Source: a virus. Taken from it: DNA of 64,000 nt. The stretch spans positions 1-64,000 of the IMG/VR virus record IMGVR_UViG_3300042327_000405; one strand, given 5' to 3'. A program made the position numbers and the translations under genes. Under the pieces are notes generated by a model, which saw nothing but the letters and a program-made list of their open reading frames with translations, made no database searches and was not told where the DNA came from. Shown here in pieces: positions 20,301-28,243 of the stretch (position 1 is the stretch's first letter; every line of letters starts with the position of its first letter).

Positions 20301-23263
20301 GGAGCCTTTAAAGGAACTGATATTTTTGTTTTATCTTTTGATTTTGCGCCTTGAGAAAACTTAGGAGTTGTTCCCGATCCAAGTCTATTCATGTTTACAG
20401 TTGTTGGCTCTTTAATTTCAAACCCATCATAGATGCCTGGATTAAGTGTTACAGTTCCAGAGGATGTTACTGTTTTCCCTTGGCTTTCTGAAAACCTAGT
20501 CTTAATTTCATATCCTGCAATATAAGGTTTTCCAGTTGCTGGATTTATTGTTGATGCTGCTTTGTCAAGTATTGCCTTACTTGTTTCTGGAGTTGTTCCT
20601 AGTCCTTGCCCCATATTAAATCTAACATCTGCTGCATATAGTTGTCTAGACTTTATATATCCTGGATCATTTGGGCTTATTCTTTTTGGAAGTTCCTTTT
20701 CATATAAATGTTTCAGTAGGTCATCATTAACCATTTTTGAAGGAGATTCTCTAACTAACTTTAAAAGTTCTCTGTCTAGTGCTTCTGCTTGTACAGGAGA
20801 CATTCCAGATGGATGCCATTTTGATGGACCATTTTTTAGCCATTCGTCTATAAATGCTTGTTTAGGAATTCCTTGTCCGTACATTTTTTTATTGATCTCA
20901 AGAGGGAAATCAAACATCAATCCATGCTTTACGGTTGTTACTGCTGGCAAACCTTGTGACAAAAGAACCTGTTGCATTGTTATAAGTTTTAGTCTTTGAT
21001 TCTCACTCATTTCTGGATGAGCCTTGAGTATGTCTGAAATTAATTTAGGTTCGCTTTTACCTCCTACGTGAGTTTCACTCATTGCAACAGGTTGAGCGTT
21101 TGTTGTACCTCCATTAAATCCTTGTACCGTTCCACCTGCAACCATATGAGCAATGAAAGGTCTATTCGCTGGATCTTGTGCAGCCTCTGCTGGAATTACT
21201 GCTTCTCCAGGAGTAAGTACTGATGGAACAGTATCTTTATTTCCAGTTCCTGGAACTCTTGTTGTTCCAGTAGAATATTTAAGTTTAGGCATTCTTTTAC
21301 CAGCAGGTGGGCCAGTAAATCCTGCCTGTGCTGCAATGGCTCTTCTATATGCATTTGCCAACATGTTAACTGCTGTGGTTTCAGATGTAAAGGTTTGCTT
21401 AAGTTTAGTGTGAACTTGATCAAGAGATGCTGCTACTGCTGAGGCTTCTAGTTGTTCTTTAGTTAAATAGTTTGTTTGCTCGCCTAAAACTTTACTAGCG
21501 TTTCCTGTTCTGTTGTACATAGACTTCATCCCTGCAAACATTTTAATTATGTTAGCAACAGCGTTTGCAATCAGACCAAATGTCATAAGTAGAACTGGAC
21601 CTATTCCTGCAACTGCAACAGTAAAGATTGTTAAGAATTTTTTACTACCGTCTCCTAGACCATTAAATTTTTCAAGAATCTTTCCAACAAACTCAACAAT
21701 AGGTGTTAGTGCTTTTAAGAACTGTTCTCCAACTGGAGCAATAGCCAACTTAAGATCTTCCATTGACTTTTTAAATTTATAAGTTGTTGTATTTTGAATC
21801 TTATCTAATTCTCGCTGTGACAAGATTGCAAGTTCTTCTGTGGTTGCTTGTGTTAGTTGAAGAACTCTGTTTGCTTGCGTACCCTGGGCTACTACGTTTT
21901 GAAATAATGTAGAAAGTCTTGAGAACTGAAACTTACCAAACAGTTGCTCAATAGCACGAGCACGGTTAAGGGGATCAAGAGTGTCTAGTGCCTGTGCAAA
22001 TCCAACAACAGTTGCTTTGATGTCACCCTTATTGGACTCAACAATTCCTCGAATGTTTACACCAAGGTCTCCAAGAAATGCACTGGCTTTTGCAGAAGGA
22101 TTAATTAATGAAGCAAGACCAGACTTAAGTGCGTTAGCGCCTTCTGATGCATTGATTCCACCTTCTTTCATTGCTGTAAGGAAGAATGCTAAATCTTCTA
22201 CATCTCCACCAAGTTGTTGAATAACTGGTCCAGCCTTTGGAATTGCTATGGTCAAGTCTTCAATTGATACAACGGTCTGGTTTTCAACTGCGTTAAGGAA
22301 GTCAATCTTTTTAGCAAGATCTTCTGTTGCTACTCCAAATGCATTAGTTACTGATATTGTTGTTTCTAATGCTTGTTCTTGTTCTACTCCACCAAGAACA
22401 GCAAGTCTTGTTGCTTGTGCAACTTGAGCCATAAGGGCTGCGCCCTGTTTACCCATTGCTGCTGCATCTGCAGCCATTTTCATTGTATCTTCTATTGCAA
22501 CGCCGTACTTAGTATATTCTTTTGCAAGACTTTGAATCTGCTTAATCATTGCATCGGTTTCTTCTGTAGATGTAAACATTTCTCCGTATACACGCTTAAA
22601 TCTAATTGCCTGCTCTTCAAGTTTCATGAATGTCTTAGAAGCAGTTACTCCAAGCATTGTCAGTGGAACTGTAAAACCAACCATCAACTGGCGACCTGCC
22701 CACTGAGTATTCTTACCAAAATTTAGAAGGTTGGTTGATCCTTGTTTTAATAATTGATTGAGTAGTTGCTGTCTTTGTGCAGCAATGGCAGTTTGTGTGC
22801 CAAGATTTTTCATGTCAAGAGTTAGAGGTCTTACTGCAATTGACTGTAGGGCTCCGTTGGCCCCTCGACCCATCTTAATATATTGGGTCTGTAGATCCTT
22901 TACACGCTCTCGTGCAACTTTATTTAATGTGTCAAACTCAGATCTAAATAGTCTACCAAAAGTTTTTGTTGCAGCGCCAGTGTATCTAAAGTATTCTCTT
23001 GAGGTTAACTTATTTCTTTCTAAGGCATCAGTAAAAGACTCTGTACTCGATGTTACTGTTCGCATTGATGCTTGGAATTGTCCAGTAGCATTTATGCTGT
23101 TCATCAAGTTTTGTGCTTGATTTGCTGCCACTGCTGATGCTGCAGTGCCAGACTTTGCCATCTGTGTATGGAAGGCTGATATTTGACGTTGTAGAAGTTT
23201 TAGACTTGCTAAAGCATCGGACGTATCAATATTTACATGAATATTGGATTCTACATCAGCCAT
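14381..23263 (-). CDS. tape measure protein, 2960 aa
   Basis: Sets tail length. The N-terminus is a coiled coil (ASLKLLQRQISAFHTQMAK) followed by the conserved tape-measure region with WAGRQLMVGFTVPLTMLG near residue 185. Two blocks carry the tape-measure signature (KDTVPSVLTPGEAVIPAE near residue 680 and TDIVPAMLTPGEFIMSKY near 2890). Membrane-like Gly/Ala segments lie near 1520-1595 and 1777-1833. Residues about 1030-1290 look like an inserted kinase-like domain (see findings). A PPAAK repeat lies near 2790-2810. The start has GAGGTG upstream. Its length predicts a long tail, several times that of typical siphoviruses. Confidence 0.95.
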   Translation of the reverse strand: MADVESNIHVNIDTSDALASLKLLQRQISAFHTQMAKSGTAASAVAANQAQNLMNSINATGQFQASMRTVTSSTESFTDALERNKLTSREYFRYTGAATKTFGRLFRSEFDTLNKVARERVKDLQTQYIKMGRGANGALQSIAVRPLTLDMKNLGTQTAIAAQRQQLLNQLLKQGSTNLLNFGKNTQWAGRQLMVGFTVPLTMLGVTASKTFMKLEEQAIRFKRVYGEMFTSTEETDAMIKQIQSLAKEYTKYGVAIEDTMKMAADAAAMGKQGAALMAQVAQATRLAVLGGVEQEQALETTISVTNAFGVATEDLAKKIDFLNAVENQTVVSIEDLTIAIPKAGPVIQQLGGDVEDLAFFLTAMKEGGINASEGANALKSGLASLINPSAKASAFLGDLGVNIRGIVESNKGDIKATVVGFAQALDTLDPLNRARAIEQLFGKFQFSRLSTLFQNVVAQGTQANRVLQLTQATTEELAILSQRELDKIQNTTTYKFKKSMEDLKLAIAPVGEQFLKALTPIVEFVGKILEKFNGLGDGSKKFLTIFTVAVAGIGPVLLMTFGLIANAVANIIKMFAGMKSMYNRTGNASKVLGEQTNYLTKEQLEASAVAASLDQVHTKLKQTFTSETTAVNMLANAYRRAIAAQAGFTGPPAGKRMPKLKYSTGTTRVPGTGNKDTVPSVLTPGEAVIPAEAAQDPANRPFIAHMVAGGTVQGFNGGTTNAQPVAMSETHVGGKSEPKLISDILKAHPEMSENQRLKLITMQQVLLSQGLPAVTTVKHGLMFDFPLEINKKMYGQGIPKQAFIDEWLKNGPSKWHPSGMSPVQAEALDRELLKLVRESPSKMVNDDLLKHLYEKELPKRISPNDPGYIKSRQLYAADVRFNMGQGLGTTPETSKAILDKAASTINPATGKPYIAGYEIKTRFSESQGKTVTSSGTVTLNPGIYDGFEIKEPTTVNMNRLGSGTTPKFSQGAKSKDKTKISVPLKAPELVDLEKAMEHKEKLRAVAIEASQTTYGAKKPTNFGKQETQSSGRSNFMSTIGGVYTKPDGSKVFVKPMLSELDAIAEKRATEIARNVHGLVAPKQKITTMIDPTDIDEPDVNKKRKVIVLESKFDPRFDPNTMPKTFTERDYFRQLVASSLRADKDLKKGNLGGNVIADVGAAGVFDKASGTRSYSAGLPSMQEIAMHNLKGVPGANANASPFWFGNATADIPQGIKSADQYEKTIKDEINKTLPKLRKTIDGFKLADGDPAKKVYEDMYKRLQAGLEADWKKVYHFHRSILVKPDEVLQDKNGNIKPIPTEPNTVNLKSTSGKTDDSRLAPKSVVKAVRQGPKGRIVGKADAPDINISEQDLARNYPRGVKRLVDPAGAVVAGAKSSIAEAKTVGSTIGTTLSQSAAAASRTALYGGGSIDADAKSVRRQMEKRQREEARTQAKITASRTKLYGTGPMDADAKSLRRQEEKRTKLANSVGYQKKIFQSQPAGPMQGPLLPSGNFTPTRLDKAKLKAGSMISKRQQARAAGKGGMGMAGGLGVAAGAAMVGSMAPGKVGEISQKVMMPLMGLSMVLPMLKSPMGAVAVGLAATVGSFVALRMAFDAAANKVLEENEKFRGSTSAVNAIAKFSGKVTASEQMDLKRKNSFNMTPSATGKTTYGEAFVQTEEGKGITKRLAEQNAAGKGGQAVGDLSSQLTTSVMSGAMDINQAKSLAMNAARQAGDVSMGIRVIAQMEKVLGPNGEDLEKNPLKVRTDMVAENSKRMQASAKNVNNAGTMTKLAGQSTVQKAGIGAAALGGAALGAAIGSVVPILGTAVGAIIGGGIGAAAGAIGGYFATKRFAKQAGALGAAYAVDSKIAMEQNKQMLDSFDMFYQKKIDQLKLQGKINEAEEMQTKYIGERDKLTAAQGQLQADVVTQYNGAGAMQEAMMGGMKKAVTAKYKDDPNQLAYIDVVDQQAANLRKDGLIDSGQEFLIQAKMASGDIPPAVFRSLLGLAADNKDIAPKMMNIITKFSGATSESIGVAAQNILDSKGVVNKTVQTKFVTKVEAFEKDSDALDFTKNMIKLNNLNAVIPSDVLVSYYVDPKNKEQYEKLNTMLDSIEGNKDLTAEIVYNIIPNIEGTAAFDEAYFNTLTEDQQKTYTQTIASIINIPDPEIVATQDFIDWQKSPTTMIQGKAYGGADYASLPIATQVAHYKEDQGFKAVTEGVAVDTKAPTGTTPTGGGSKVQSSPLDDLVKKLRDVRKNQIKVTEGWSASRKALDGLFGGKKTLDAFSGIENDIRKIGGSEDLISLIVGMDPKEYESKKRSLFEFDNKDNIIGLKKDAKNIQEALNSIAMGDFNSKTEAETNVIEDQAIAFAKLSSIGVPVADAYAMVENAGLAQAIAMEKNSKSVATLAKNYNVLTKAQLRSAAVKGVGTDIDQFKKDRTKEARIRKKYSASTARAINSDENLSLMETEIGTQQSKVNSLIKKGADKEVIATAQAELNKLITDFDTRLKQLKGTIEFMQDMFNDGFGNAMEAFDVQETALNIKFKLDTKSQEDVMKKAQEDIALIQYKVDDKEAALKAIEDQEQKINDKYDERIKALDEVEKANAAISNQQRGQLTLAEALTSGDIAAAARAAQDMRAQQAADAVTKQKDAIEQSRQYELDGVTGVDKMGSTDKSLWKTKTRKELEKEIKTLQDEVFQIEEDRIEPAQEFVRLRQIQLDKDIAGLTVLGNTRDAWEKIKNEVDLAMINSNKFIESMKLALATVPDLKAAFAAEQTVGNDPILGSAYTPPTPAEVVGAPASETKPAVATATVAKVPAAKPPAAKPPAAKPPAAKPPAVNKPTPSNFNYGQNNAPTFKPAVVPPSRTTPQGVLSKLKAIGLMSSGGMVPKYFAAGGFARGTDIVPAMLTPGEFIMSKYAVDSYGVDNLKKINNGDATGAAVYNNTYTLTVNARTDANPNEIAQAVMSTIKQVEDRRIRGIGINAR
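14828..14890 (-). repeat. 15-bp in-frame repeat in the tape measure gene
   Basis: Four nearly identical 15-bp units (GCAGGTGGTTTCGCT on the plus strand) encode AAKPP repeats near the C-terminus of the tape measure. It is an Ala/Pro/Lys hinge and a likely site of replication slippage. Confidence 0.9.
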
Positions 23264-23281
23264 CCATTAACACCTCTTTAT

Positions 23282-23608
23282 TTAGTTATTTGCAAGGTTG
23301 CCAAGTAGTGATGCGTCAGAAAGTTTAATTCCTGATGCCTCTTCGACAATCTTGTATACTGTTGGAAGGTCTAGGTTTTCTTCTAGGGCTTCCTTGTCTT
23401 CTGCCAATTCTGGCTTGTATTGTTTCATTGCGATTTGAACACAGTCCATAAGTAAGTCCATAGACTTTTCGTTATCATCTGCAACTTTTGCAATGTCTTC
23501 AAACTTCTTCATAAACGGACGAAGTAGTGAAATTTTAAGTGGTCTGACCTTGATCTTAGTACCATCAATTAGTGTTACGGTCTTCTCTTCTGTTGTGGCA
23601 GTTGCCAT
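23282..23608 (-). CDS. tail assembly chaperone, short (gpG-like) form
   Basis: A 108-residue protein between the longer chaperone and the tape measure. It resembles the N-terminal half of that neighbour: PLKISLLRPFMKKFEDI against PLKIKYLREFLETFETI, and EENLDLPTVYKIVEEASGIK against EDNLDLPTIYEVIDVAAGIK. Such proteins hold the tape measure for tube assembly. It ends without any extension or slippery heptamer. AAGGAGG lies before the ATG, and a TGGTATAAT box lies about 22 bases upstream of that. Confidence 0.85.
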   Translation of the reverse strand: MATATTEEKTVTLIDGTKIKVRPLKISLLRPFMKKFEDIAKVADDNEKSMDLLMDCVQIAMKQYKPELAEDKEALEENLDLPTVYKIVEEASGIKLSDASLLGNLANN

Positions 23609-23663
23609 TTAGTCCTCCTTATAAGGTTTAGTCAATTATACCATAGCGGAGCGTTATTTTTGA

Positions 23664-24344
23664 TTAATCGTAAACCTCATAGTCTAGCCCCATTCCAATT
23701 CCAAACCCCGCTCTTTCGGCGTTGGCGCCCTGCAATGCAAGAATATCTCTTCCATCTTGCGTTTTCCCTCCACTAAAGACTCTAGCCTTCATGTCTTCCC
23801 ATTCATTTCCACTTCCAGAGTTCTTATCTAAATCTACCCCTTGCATCGCAGCAACAAATTTTTTATCACTATAGTCTAATTCTCTTTTTATTTTTAATGT
23901 GGCTGTCAGTTCTTGCATTGACATTGATGATTCTAGTTGATCATAGTCTTTCCATATACCGATTAAAAAAACCTCTGCTTCTAATTTTGCTAAATCTAAT
24001 GTGTCCCATGTGGATCCGCTTTCAACTGCCTGATCCTTAACAGTATCTTCTGACTTTTGGTTAATTTTAATTCCCGCTGCTACATCAATTACTTCATATA
24101 TGGTTGGCAAGTCAAGGTTATCTTCTAGATCTTCTATTGTTTTAATTGATGGGCAATACTGTTGCATTGCTATTAAAGCGCATTTGGCCAAGACTGATAT
24201 TGATTCATCATCTGTTTTTGCTTCTTTTATTGTTTCAAAAGTTTCTAGGAATTCTCTTAGATATTTTATTTTTAGTGGAGCAGCAACAACTACTCTATCG
24301 TCTACTAATGATATTTTTTTTGTGTCATATATTTTAGTTGCCAT
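23664..24344 (-). CDS. tail assembly chaperone, long (gpG-T-like) form
   Basis: A 226-residue protein. Residues 1-100 are the gpG-like domain. Residues about 115-226 are a gpT-like extension (LIGIWKDYDQLESSM; RELDYSDKKFVAAMQGVDLD) read in the same frame. In most siphoviruses this extension is reached by ribosomal frameshifting; here it is fused in frame and the short form is a separate gene. I use the ATG at 24344, residue 11 of the longest frame, because a TATACT box ends 6 bases upstream. Confidence 0.8.
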   Translation of the reverse strand: MATKIYDTKKISLVDDRVVVAAPLKIKYLREFLETFETIKEAKTDDESISVLAKCALIAMQQYCPSIKTIEDLEDNLDLPTIYEVIDVAAGIKINQKSEDTVKDQAVESGSTWDTLDLAKLEAEVFLIGIWKDYDQLESSMSMQELTATLKIKRELDYSDKKFVAAMQGVDLDKNSGSGNEWEDMKARVFSGGKTQDGRDILALQGANAERAGFGIGMGLDYEVYD

Positions 24345-24350
24345 TATATA

Positions 24351-24359
24351 AGTATACCA
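24351..24359 (-). promoter_or_regulatory. extended -10 promoter for a leaderless start at 24344
   Basis: TGGTATACT on the minus strand, with six bases to the ATG and no ribosome site. It lies immediately after the terminator of the major tail protein gene. Confidence 0.65.
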
Positions 24360-24392
24360 AACAGAAAGGCCCAACCCCGAAGGATTGAGCCT
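24360..24392 (-). terminator. intrinsic terminator with a TTCG tetraloop
   Basis: On the minus strand an 11-bp stem (AGGCTCAATCC paired with GGGTTGGGCCT, two G-U pairs) closes a TTCG loop and is followed by a T-rich TTTCTGTTT tract. It ends the major tail protein transcript just before the next gene's own promoter. Confidence 0.85.
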
Positions 24393-24408
24393 CTCATATT
24401 AAGTTGTA

Positions 24409-25083
24409 TTATGCTAGGGAACGGTCTACGATCTTACCATATGACGCATTGTCATTTGGAAGAAGACGGAATGAAACCTCAAACATTGTTGCTTCATCGC
24501 GCTTTGCAGATACTGTTACATTCTCAATTGAGAGTGCACGGTATGCTACATAGATTCTTTCCTTTGGATCTAGAGAAGAACCAGAACCTGGTCCTACTGC
24601 TACAATACCACGCTCTAGTGGAACGTCACCAATGTCGCCTGCAGACATCTTGAGAGTCTGTAGACCTGATGCCTCTGGAGATAAGTCTCCACCAACTCCA
24701 CCTTTTCCTGCAATCGCAACTAGAAGATTTTCTAGTGTTGATTCAGCAAAAGATGTATTTAGATTAACTGTCATACCTTGCTTGAATAAACGAGCAACGT
24801 CGAGAAGTTGATCTACTGCTACGTCACCAAAATCTGGTTGGAATGCGAGTTCCAAACCATTTGATGTGTAACCGATGTTTGTATAGCCAGCGCCTGTTAC
24901 GGAGTCTGACAAAGTATCCTTGTAGGATGTTGAGGATGCTGTAAGTGCTGGAAGGTCTGTTGCTGCTTGAGCATCAGTGATCTTGCCATCTACTTCATTG
25001 TATCCGATTGGACCTGCATTATGTGTAAAAAGTGCTGCTGCACCCACGATAATGTTACTACTTGAACCACGGCTGTATGCCAT
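24409..25083 (-). CDS. major tail tube protein
   Basis: A 224-residue protein followed by a strong terminator and then the chaperones and tape measure, the usual position of the tube subunit. It has the balanced, beta-rich composition of tube proteins (GLELAFQPDFGDVAVDQLLD; NVTVSAKRDEATMFEVSF). The ATG at 25083 is chosen over one 45 bases upstream because GAGGTG sits 6-8 bases before it. Confidence 0.8.
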   Translation of the reverse strand: MAYSRGSSSNIIVGAAALFTHNAGPIGYNEVDGKITDAQAATDLPALTASSTSYKDTLSDSVTGAGYTNIGYTSNGLELAFQPDFGDVAVDQLLDVARLFKQGMTVNLNTSFAESTLENLLVAIAGKGGVGGDLSPEASGLQTLKMSAGDIGDVPLERGIVAVGPGSGSSLDPKERIYVAYRALSIENVTVSAKRDEATMFEVSFRLLPNDNASYGKIVDRSLA

Positions 25084-25149
25084 ATATCTCACCTCTTTCA
25101 TTTTATTAAAAGGGGGTTGTTTCCTCAAATCAATTATACAGCCTTTTTA

Positions 25150-25686
25150 TTATGCTGGTAATTCTAGTGGGTGCCAGTCGTAGTCTATAATTATCTTATT
25201 CCCCGCATAGGTACGGGCTGTGCCAAAGTCTACAATATCTCTGGTTTCTTCTAGTTGATAGATCTTGAAGTTATGAAAGAATACAGGCTTAGAGTCTATG
25301 GTCTGATAATCTAGGTTTGCTTGGGCCCATTCATTAAGGTCTTTTGCTGAGTCGTCACCATTGTCAAGCAAGTCACTTACCTGTTGTTGGGTTATAACCA
25401 TATTTCTCTGTGCGTTGTCTCCTACTGAATAAAAATAGTAAAGAAGTTGCTCACACTTAATATATGGAAATGGAGTTCTTCTCATTTTAAACATTCTGTC
25501 ATATACCCCAAAGACCCCATTGCTTTGTGGAAATGTTTCAGTCAAAGCATCAATTTCTGTTGGAAGTGTTGGGAAAAAATATGTTGTTCCAATGCTTGTG
25601 TTTGTATCTGGGTTAAAGTTTGGACTTATCTTTGCTGCCAGATAAGCATTAATAATTGTAGGTGGATGATGAATTACTGCAGCCAT
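25150..25686 (-). CDS. tail terminator / completion protein
   Basis: A 178-residue protein between the connectors and the major tail protein. Order alone suggests the tail terminator that caps the tube. It begins at the stop of the previous gene (25686). A late aromatic stretch (FFHNFKIYQLEETRDIV) is the only striking segment. Confidence 0.6.
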   Translation of the reverse strand: MAAVIHHPPTIINAYLAAKISPNFNPDTNTSIGTTYFFPTLPTEIDALTETFPQSNGVFGVYDRMFKMRRTPFPYIKCEQLLYYFYSVGDNAQRNMVITQQQVSDLLDNGDDSAKDLNEWAQANLDYQTIDSKPVFFHNFKIYQLEETRDIVDFGTARTYAGNKIIIDYDWHPLELPA

Positions 25687-26360
25687 TATGCACCCATCCC
25701 TGCGTTAGCAATCCATCGGTATCCAGTTGATAGGCCTTTTGCCTTACCCATTCTTTTACCTGCTGGCATATTCTTTTTATATACCTGTGGATTTTCAAGA
25801 TATTTTGCTATACCACTTGTTCTTAAAAATGCTTGTGAAAAATACTTATTGAAAAACATATCAAAGGCTTTTTCAAAACCACCTTCTACTTCTGTTCCTC
25901 CAGGATTCATTACCTGCACTGGACCTCTAGTAAATATAGTTTCTCCACCATCCTCAAATGCTAAAACCTGTGCAACCTTTGGTCTAATTGTAACTGGAAT
26001 TCCATACTCCATAATTCTTGCTTTGTCATAGAATGGTGTACGAGATCCATCCTTAATAGATGTTGACTGTCTAAATGATGACCGAAAAGATAACCCTAGA
26101 TTGCTAGTTGTGTAAGATATATCATACAGTCTTGCATCTGGGCTTCCAGTCATAGTCCACTCATAAACATGGTGAAGCATTTCAGGATTAACTCTTGCGT
26201 TAGAGTCTATAAATTCTTTCATTACCTCTACTGTTTCCATGCCTAATGTTTTTAGAAATACAGTCTTTCCTCTTTGAACTCCTTCTAGAAATCCTATAGA
26301 GTAGTCAATAATATTGCTCATATCTTTCTTAAATTGTTTTGAGTTAAATGTTGTTATCAT
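25686..26360 (-). CDS. head-tail connector (HK97 gp10-like)
   Basis: A 224-residue basic protein in the connector cluster, overlapping the previous gene by 4 bases. It starts with a helix (SKQFKKDMSNIIDYSIGFLEG) and ends with a lysine/arginine-rich tail (KKNMPAGKRMGKAKG). Assignment rests mainly on order: adaptor, stopper, gp10-like, terminator. Confidence 0.6.
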   Translation of the reverse strand: MITTFNSKQFKKDMSNIIDYSIGFLEGVQRGKTVFLKTLGMETVEVMKEFIDSNARVNPEMLHHVYEWTMTGSPDARLYDISYTTSNLGLSFRSSFRQSTSIKDGSRTPFYDKARIMEYGIPVTIRPKVAQVLAFEDGGETIFTRGPVQVMNPGGTEVEGGFEKAFDMFFNKYFSQAFLRTSGIAKYLENPQVYKKNMPAGKRMGKAKGLSTGYRWIANAGMGA

Positions 26361-26806
26361 ACATCACCTGACTGATTCTCTGATCTTCTTATTACCAACT
26401 TGTAAGATTCAACTACGCCAAATGGGCCAGTAAAAGGTTCGTAGGTCGCTACTTCAAACAAGGTGCCTTTGCCAGATCTAGGACCTGAAGTCTCCATATA
26501 AATAAGGTTTCCTTCTTGATCTTTAATGTCAGATATTAATATGTTAGTTAAAGCATTTTTGCTATCTAGCAAAGAAATTCTAATGTCTGATTTTGCTCTT
26601 CCAATAAGGATTGAGTTTTGAGTTATGTTTACATTTGGTTTTACTTCTTCTTTAAATGCTGATCCTCCTGAAGAAAAACTACAAGCAAAAACTCTGTCAA
26701 GCACCCAATGTTTTTTTATTGCACCAAATTCACCTTGATCAACTATTGGATGATACACAGATGCTTGCATTGGAAACATAAAGTCTGGTGTTTCACAAAC
26801 TGTCAT
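26357..26806 (-). CDS. head-tail stopper-like protein
   Basis: A 149-residue protein, second in the connector cluster. It has many short strands (GKGTLFEVATYEPFTGPFGVVESYKLVIRR), as in small beta-barrel stopper proteins that close the portal after packaging. One-base overlap with the upstream gene and a 4-base overlap with the downstream gene suggest coupled expression. Confidence 0.6.
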   Translation of the reverse strand: MTVCETPDFMFPMQASVYHPIVDQGEFGAIKKHWVLDRVFACSFSSGGSAFKEEVKPNVNITQNSILIGRAKSDIRISLLDSKNALTNILISDIKDQEGNLIYMETSGPRSGKGTLFEVATYEPFTGPFGVVESYKLVIRRSENQSGDV

Positions 26807-27702
26807 TATAACACCCCAAGTTTTGTAATAGACTTAGTATACTTTGAAAGTATCTTGTCTACAATTATGTTTCCTGTTCCTTCGAAAAGACCCTTATCAA
26901 ACTGAATTCTATATTGATCTGTGTTATAAGAAGAAATAAATCTCTTGTAGTAATCTAATTTTCCGCACTCTAGGTCATGGATTAACATCTCTGTTGCTCT
27001 AATAATGTCTGACGGCACTGCTGTATATCCATATTCAACAGTTATTAGGTAATCCCATGTTTTACCAAACCCTCTGTATATAAACTGTGGGTCTAGAGAA
27101 TCTGATGCTGCAGCAGGTAAAACTAATGGGGAAGACTCTGCACGATTAATGTTGTCTGATGACTTCTCAATGATTGCTGTTTTGTCTGATGATACTTCGT
27201 ATTCTCTATCTTCTACTAATTTGTTGTTTTCGTATACCGCTAAAACCTTTTTTACGTCATCCCAGATTGGCAGATAGTCTGCTCCAGTTCCCGTAAAATG
27301 TAAAACTTTTTTCTTATAATAAAATCCTTCTATAACTATTGAGTCAATAATTGCTCTTGCAATTTCTTCATTTGCTGTATAGGTAGCAATGTCTGATGCT
27401 GTAGATGCTTTTCTTGATGGATCTACGTATGGTCTTACGATTTCATAAGTTTCATCTTGAAGAATTACTTCTCCAACTGCCCCAAGATTTTTAACAATTT
27501 CAACCCTATATGAAGAGTCGTATTTTCCTGACAAAGATATATCAATAGTATTCCCTGCTGATTTGTTTAAAAATGTTAATGTCGATATTGAAAGATCCGC
27601 CATATCTGTTATGTTAACAGTTATTGTCGATGATGTTATTCCCGCAGGAACCACAAAATCAACAGATATGTCTGCATATGGCGAAACTCTCAATATCTCC
27701 AT
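26806..27702 (-). CDS. head-tail adaptor protein
   Basis: A 298-residue protein. The C-terminal 80 residues contain the helical arrangement of gp6/gp15-type adaptors (PSDIIRATEMLIHDLECGKL, then YYKRFISSYNTDQYRIQFD). The N-terminal part is beta-rich (FVVPAGITSSTITVNITDM) and probably an added Ig-like domain. It sits between the small capsid-side protein and the stopper. Confidence 0.65.
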   Translation of the reverse strand: MEILRVSPYADISVDFVVPAGITSSTITVNITDMADLSISTLTFLNKSAGNTIDISLSGKYDSSYRVEIVKNLGAVGEVILQDETYEIVRPYVDPSRKASTASDIATYTANEEIARAIIDSIVIEGFYYKKKVLHFTGTGADYLPIWDDVKKVLAVYENNKLVEDREYEVSSDKTAIIEKSSDNINRAESSPLVLPAAASDSLDPQFIYRGFGKTWDYLITVEYGYTAVPSDIIRATEMLIHDLECGKLDYYKRFISSYNTDQYRIQFDKGLFEGTGNIIVDKILSKYTKSITKLGVL

Positions 27703-27708
27703 CTTTAA

Positions 27709-28152
27709 TTACCCTAAACTCTTTTGGACTTCTTCGGGTGTTGCTAAGCGAACATGTGAGCGAGTAAGCCACTTGTCTGCTTGATCTTTTGTTACAATAT
27801 TAACACCTTTGTAAATGGCTCCACTTGCTTCTTCCCAACGAACATTGCTTGTTGAGTAAATAGCAACTTTGTCTCCATTTTGATTTTCTGGTTTAATATT
27901 TTTTTGTTTACCATCTGCTGCCATGGAGCCAATAGCGCCTGTCTTTGTAAAGCCTAGCGACTGAACTGGTTCTTCTACTGCAGGTGCTTCAACAACTGCT
28001 TCGGCAACTGGTGCCTCAACAACTGGTGCTTCTGCTTCTACTGCTGGCTCAACAACTGATTCTGCTGCCTGAGCAACTTGCTCTGGAGTTGACCAATAGC
28101 CTGTAGAAATTTTTTGTTCTTTATCTTCTGAAAATGAATTATTATTTTCCAT
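27709..28152 (-). CDS. capsid-associated protein with Ala/Val/Glu/Pro-rich segment
   Basis: A 147-residue protein directly after the major capsid gene. Residues about 30-65 are a low-complexity PAVEAEAPVVEAPVAE-type stretch, likely extended and flexible. The C-terminal 60 residues (KVAIYSTSNVRWEEASG; KDQADKWLTRSHVRLAT) form a small domain. It could decorate the head or line its interior. AAGGAGG lies before the ATG, with TGATATAAT about 15 bases further upstream. Confidence 0.65.
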   Translation of the reverse strand: MENNNSFSEDKEQKISTGYWSTPEQVAQAAESVVEPAVEAEAPVVEAPVAEAVVEAPAVEEPVQSLGFTKTGAIGSMAADGKQKNIKPENQNGDKVAIYSTSNVRWEEASGAIYKGVNIVTKDQADKWLTRSHVRLATPEEVQKSLG

Positions 28153-28192
28153 TTGTATCCTCCTTGTTTGTATTATATCATTAAAGTATTAA

Positions 28193-28222
28193 GGGGGACA
28201 GGAGAGTGAACTCCCGCCCCCC
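28193..28222 (-). terminator. strong G/C hairpin after the major capsid gene
   Basis: On the minus strand GGGGG and GGGAG pair with CTCTCC and CCCCC around a short loop, 22 bases after the capsid stop. The trailing tract is only moderately T-rich (TTAATACTTT), so it may be a partial terminator or an mRNA-protecting hairpin. Confidence 0.65.
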
Positions 28223-28243
28223 ATTAAAGGTACTGTTTACAGA

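Noticed and set aside
22373-22726. Long plus-strand frames across the tape measure and other minus-strand genes
   Set aside because: They are antisense shadows: odd composition, no ribosome sites, and fully inside genes with clear motifs.
23282-23608. Programmed frameshift at the end of the short chaperone
   Set aside because: No slippery heptamer is seen and no gpT-like frame follows before the tape measure start.
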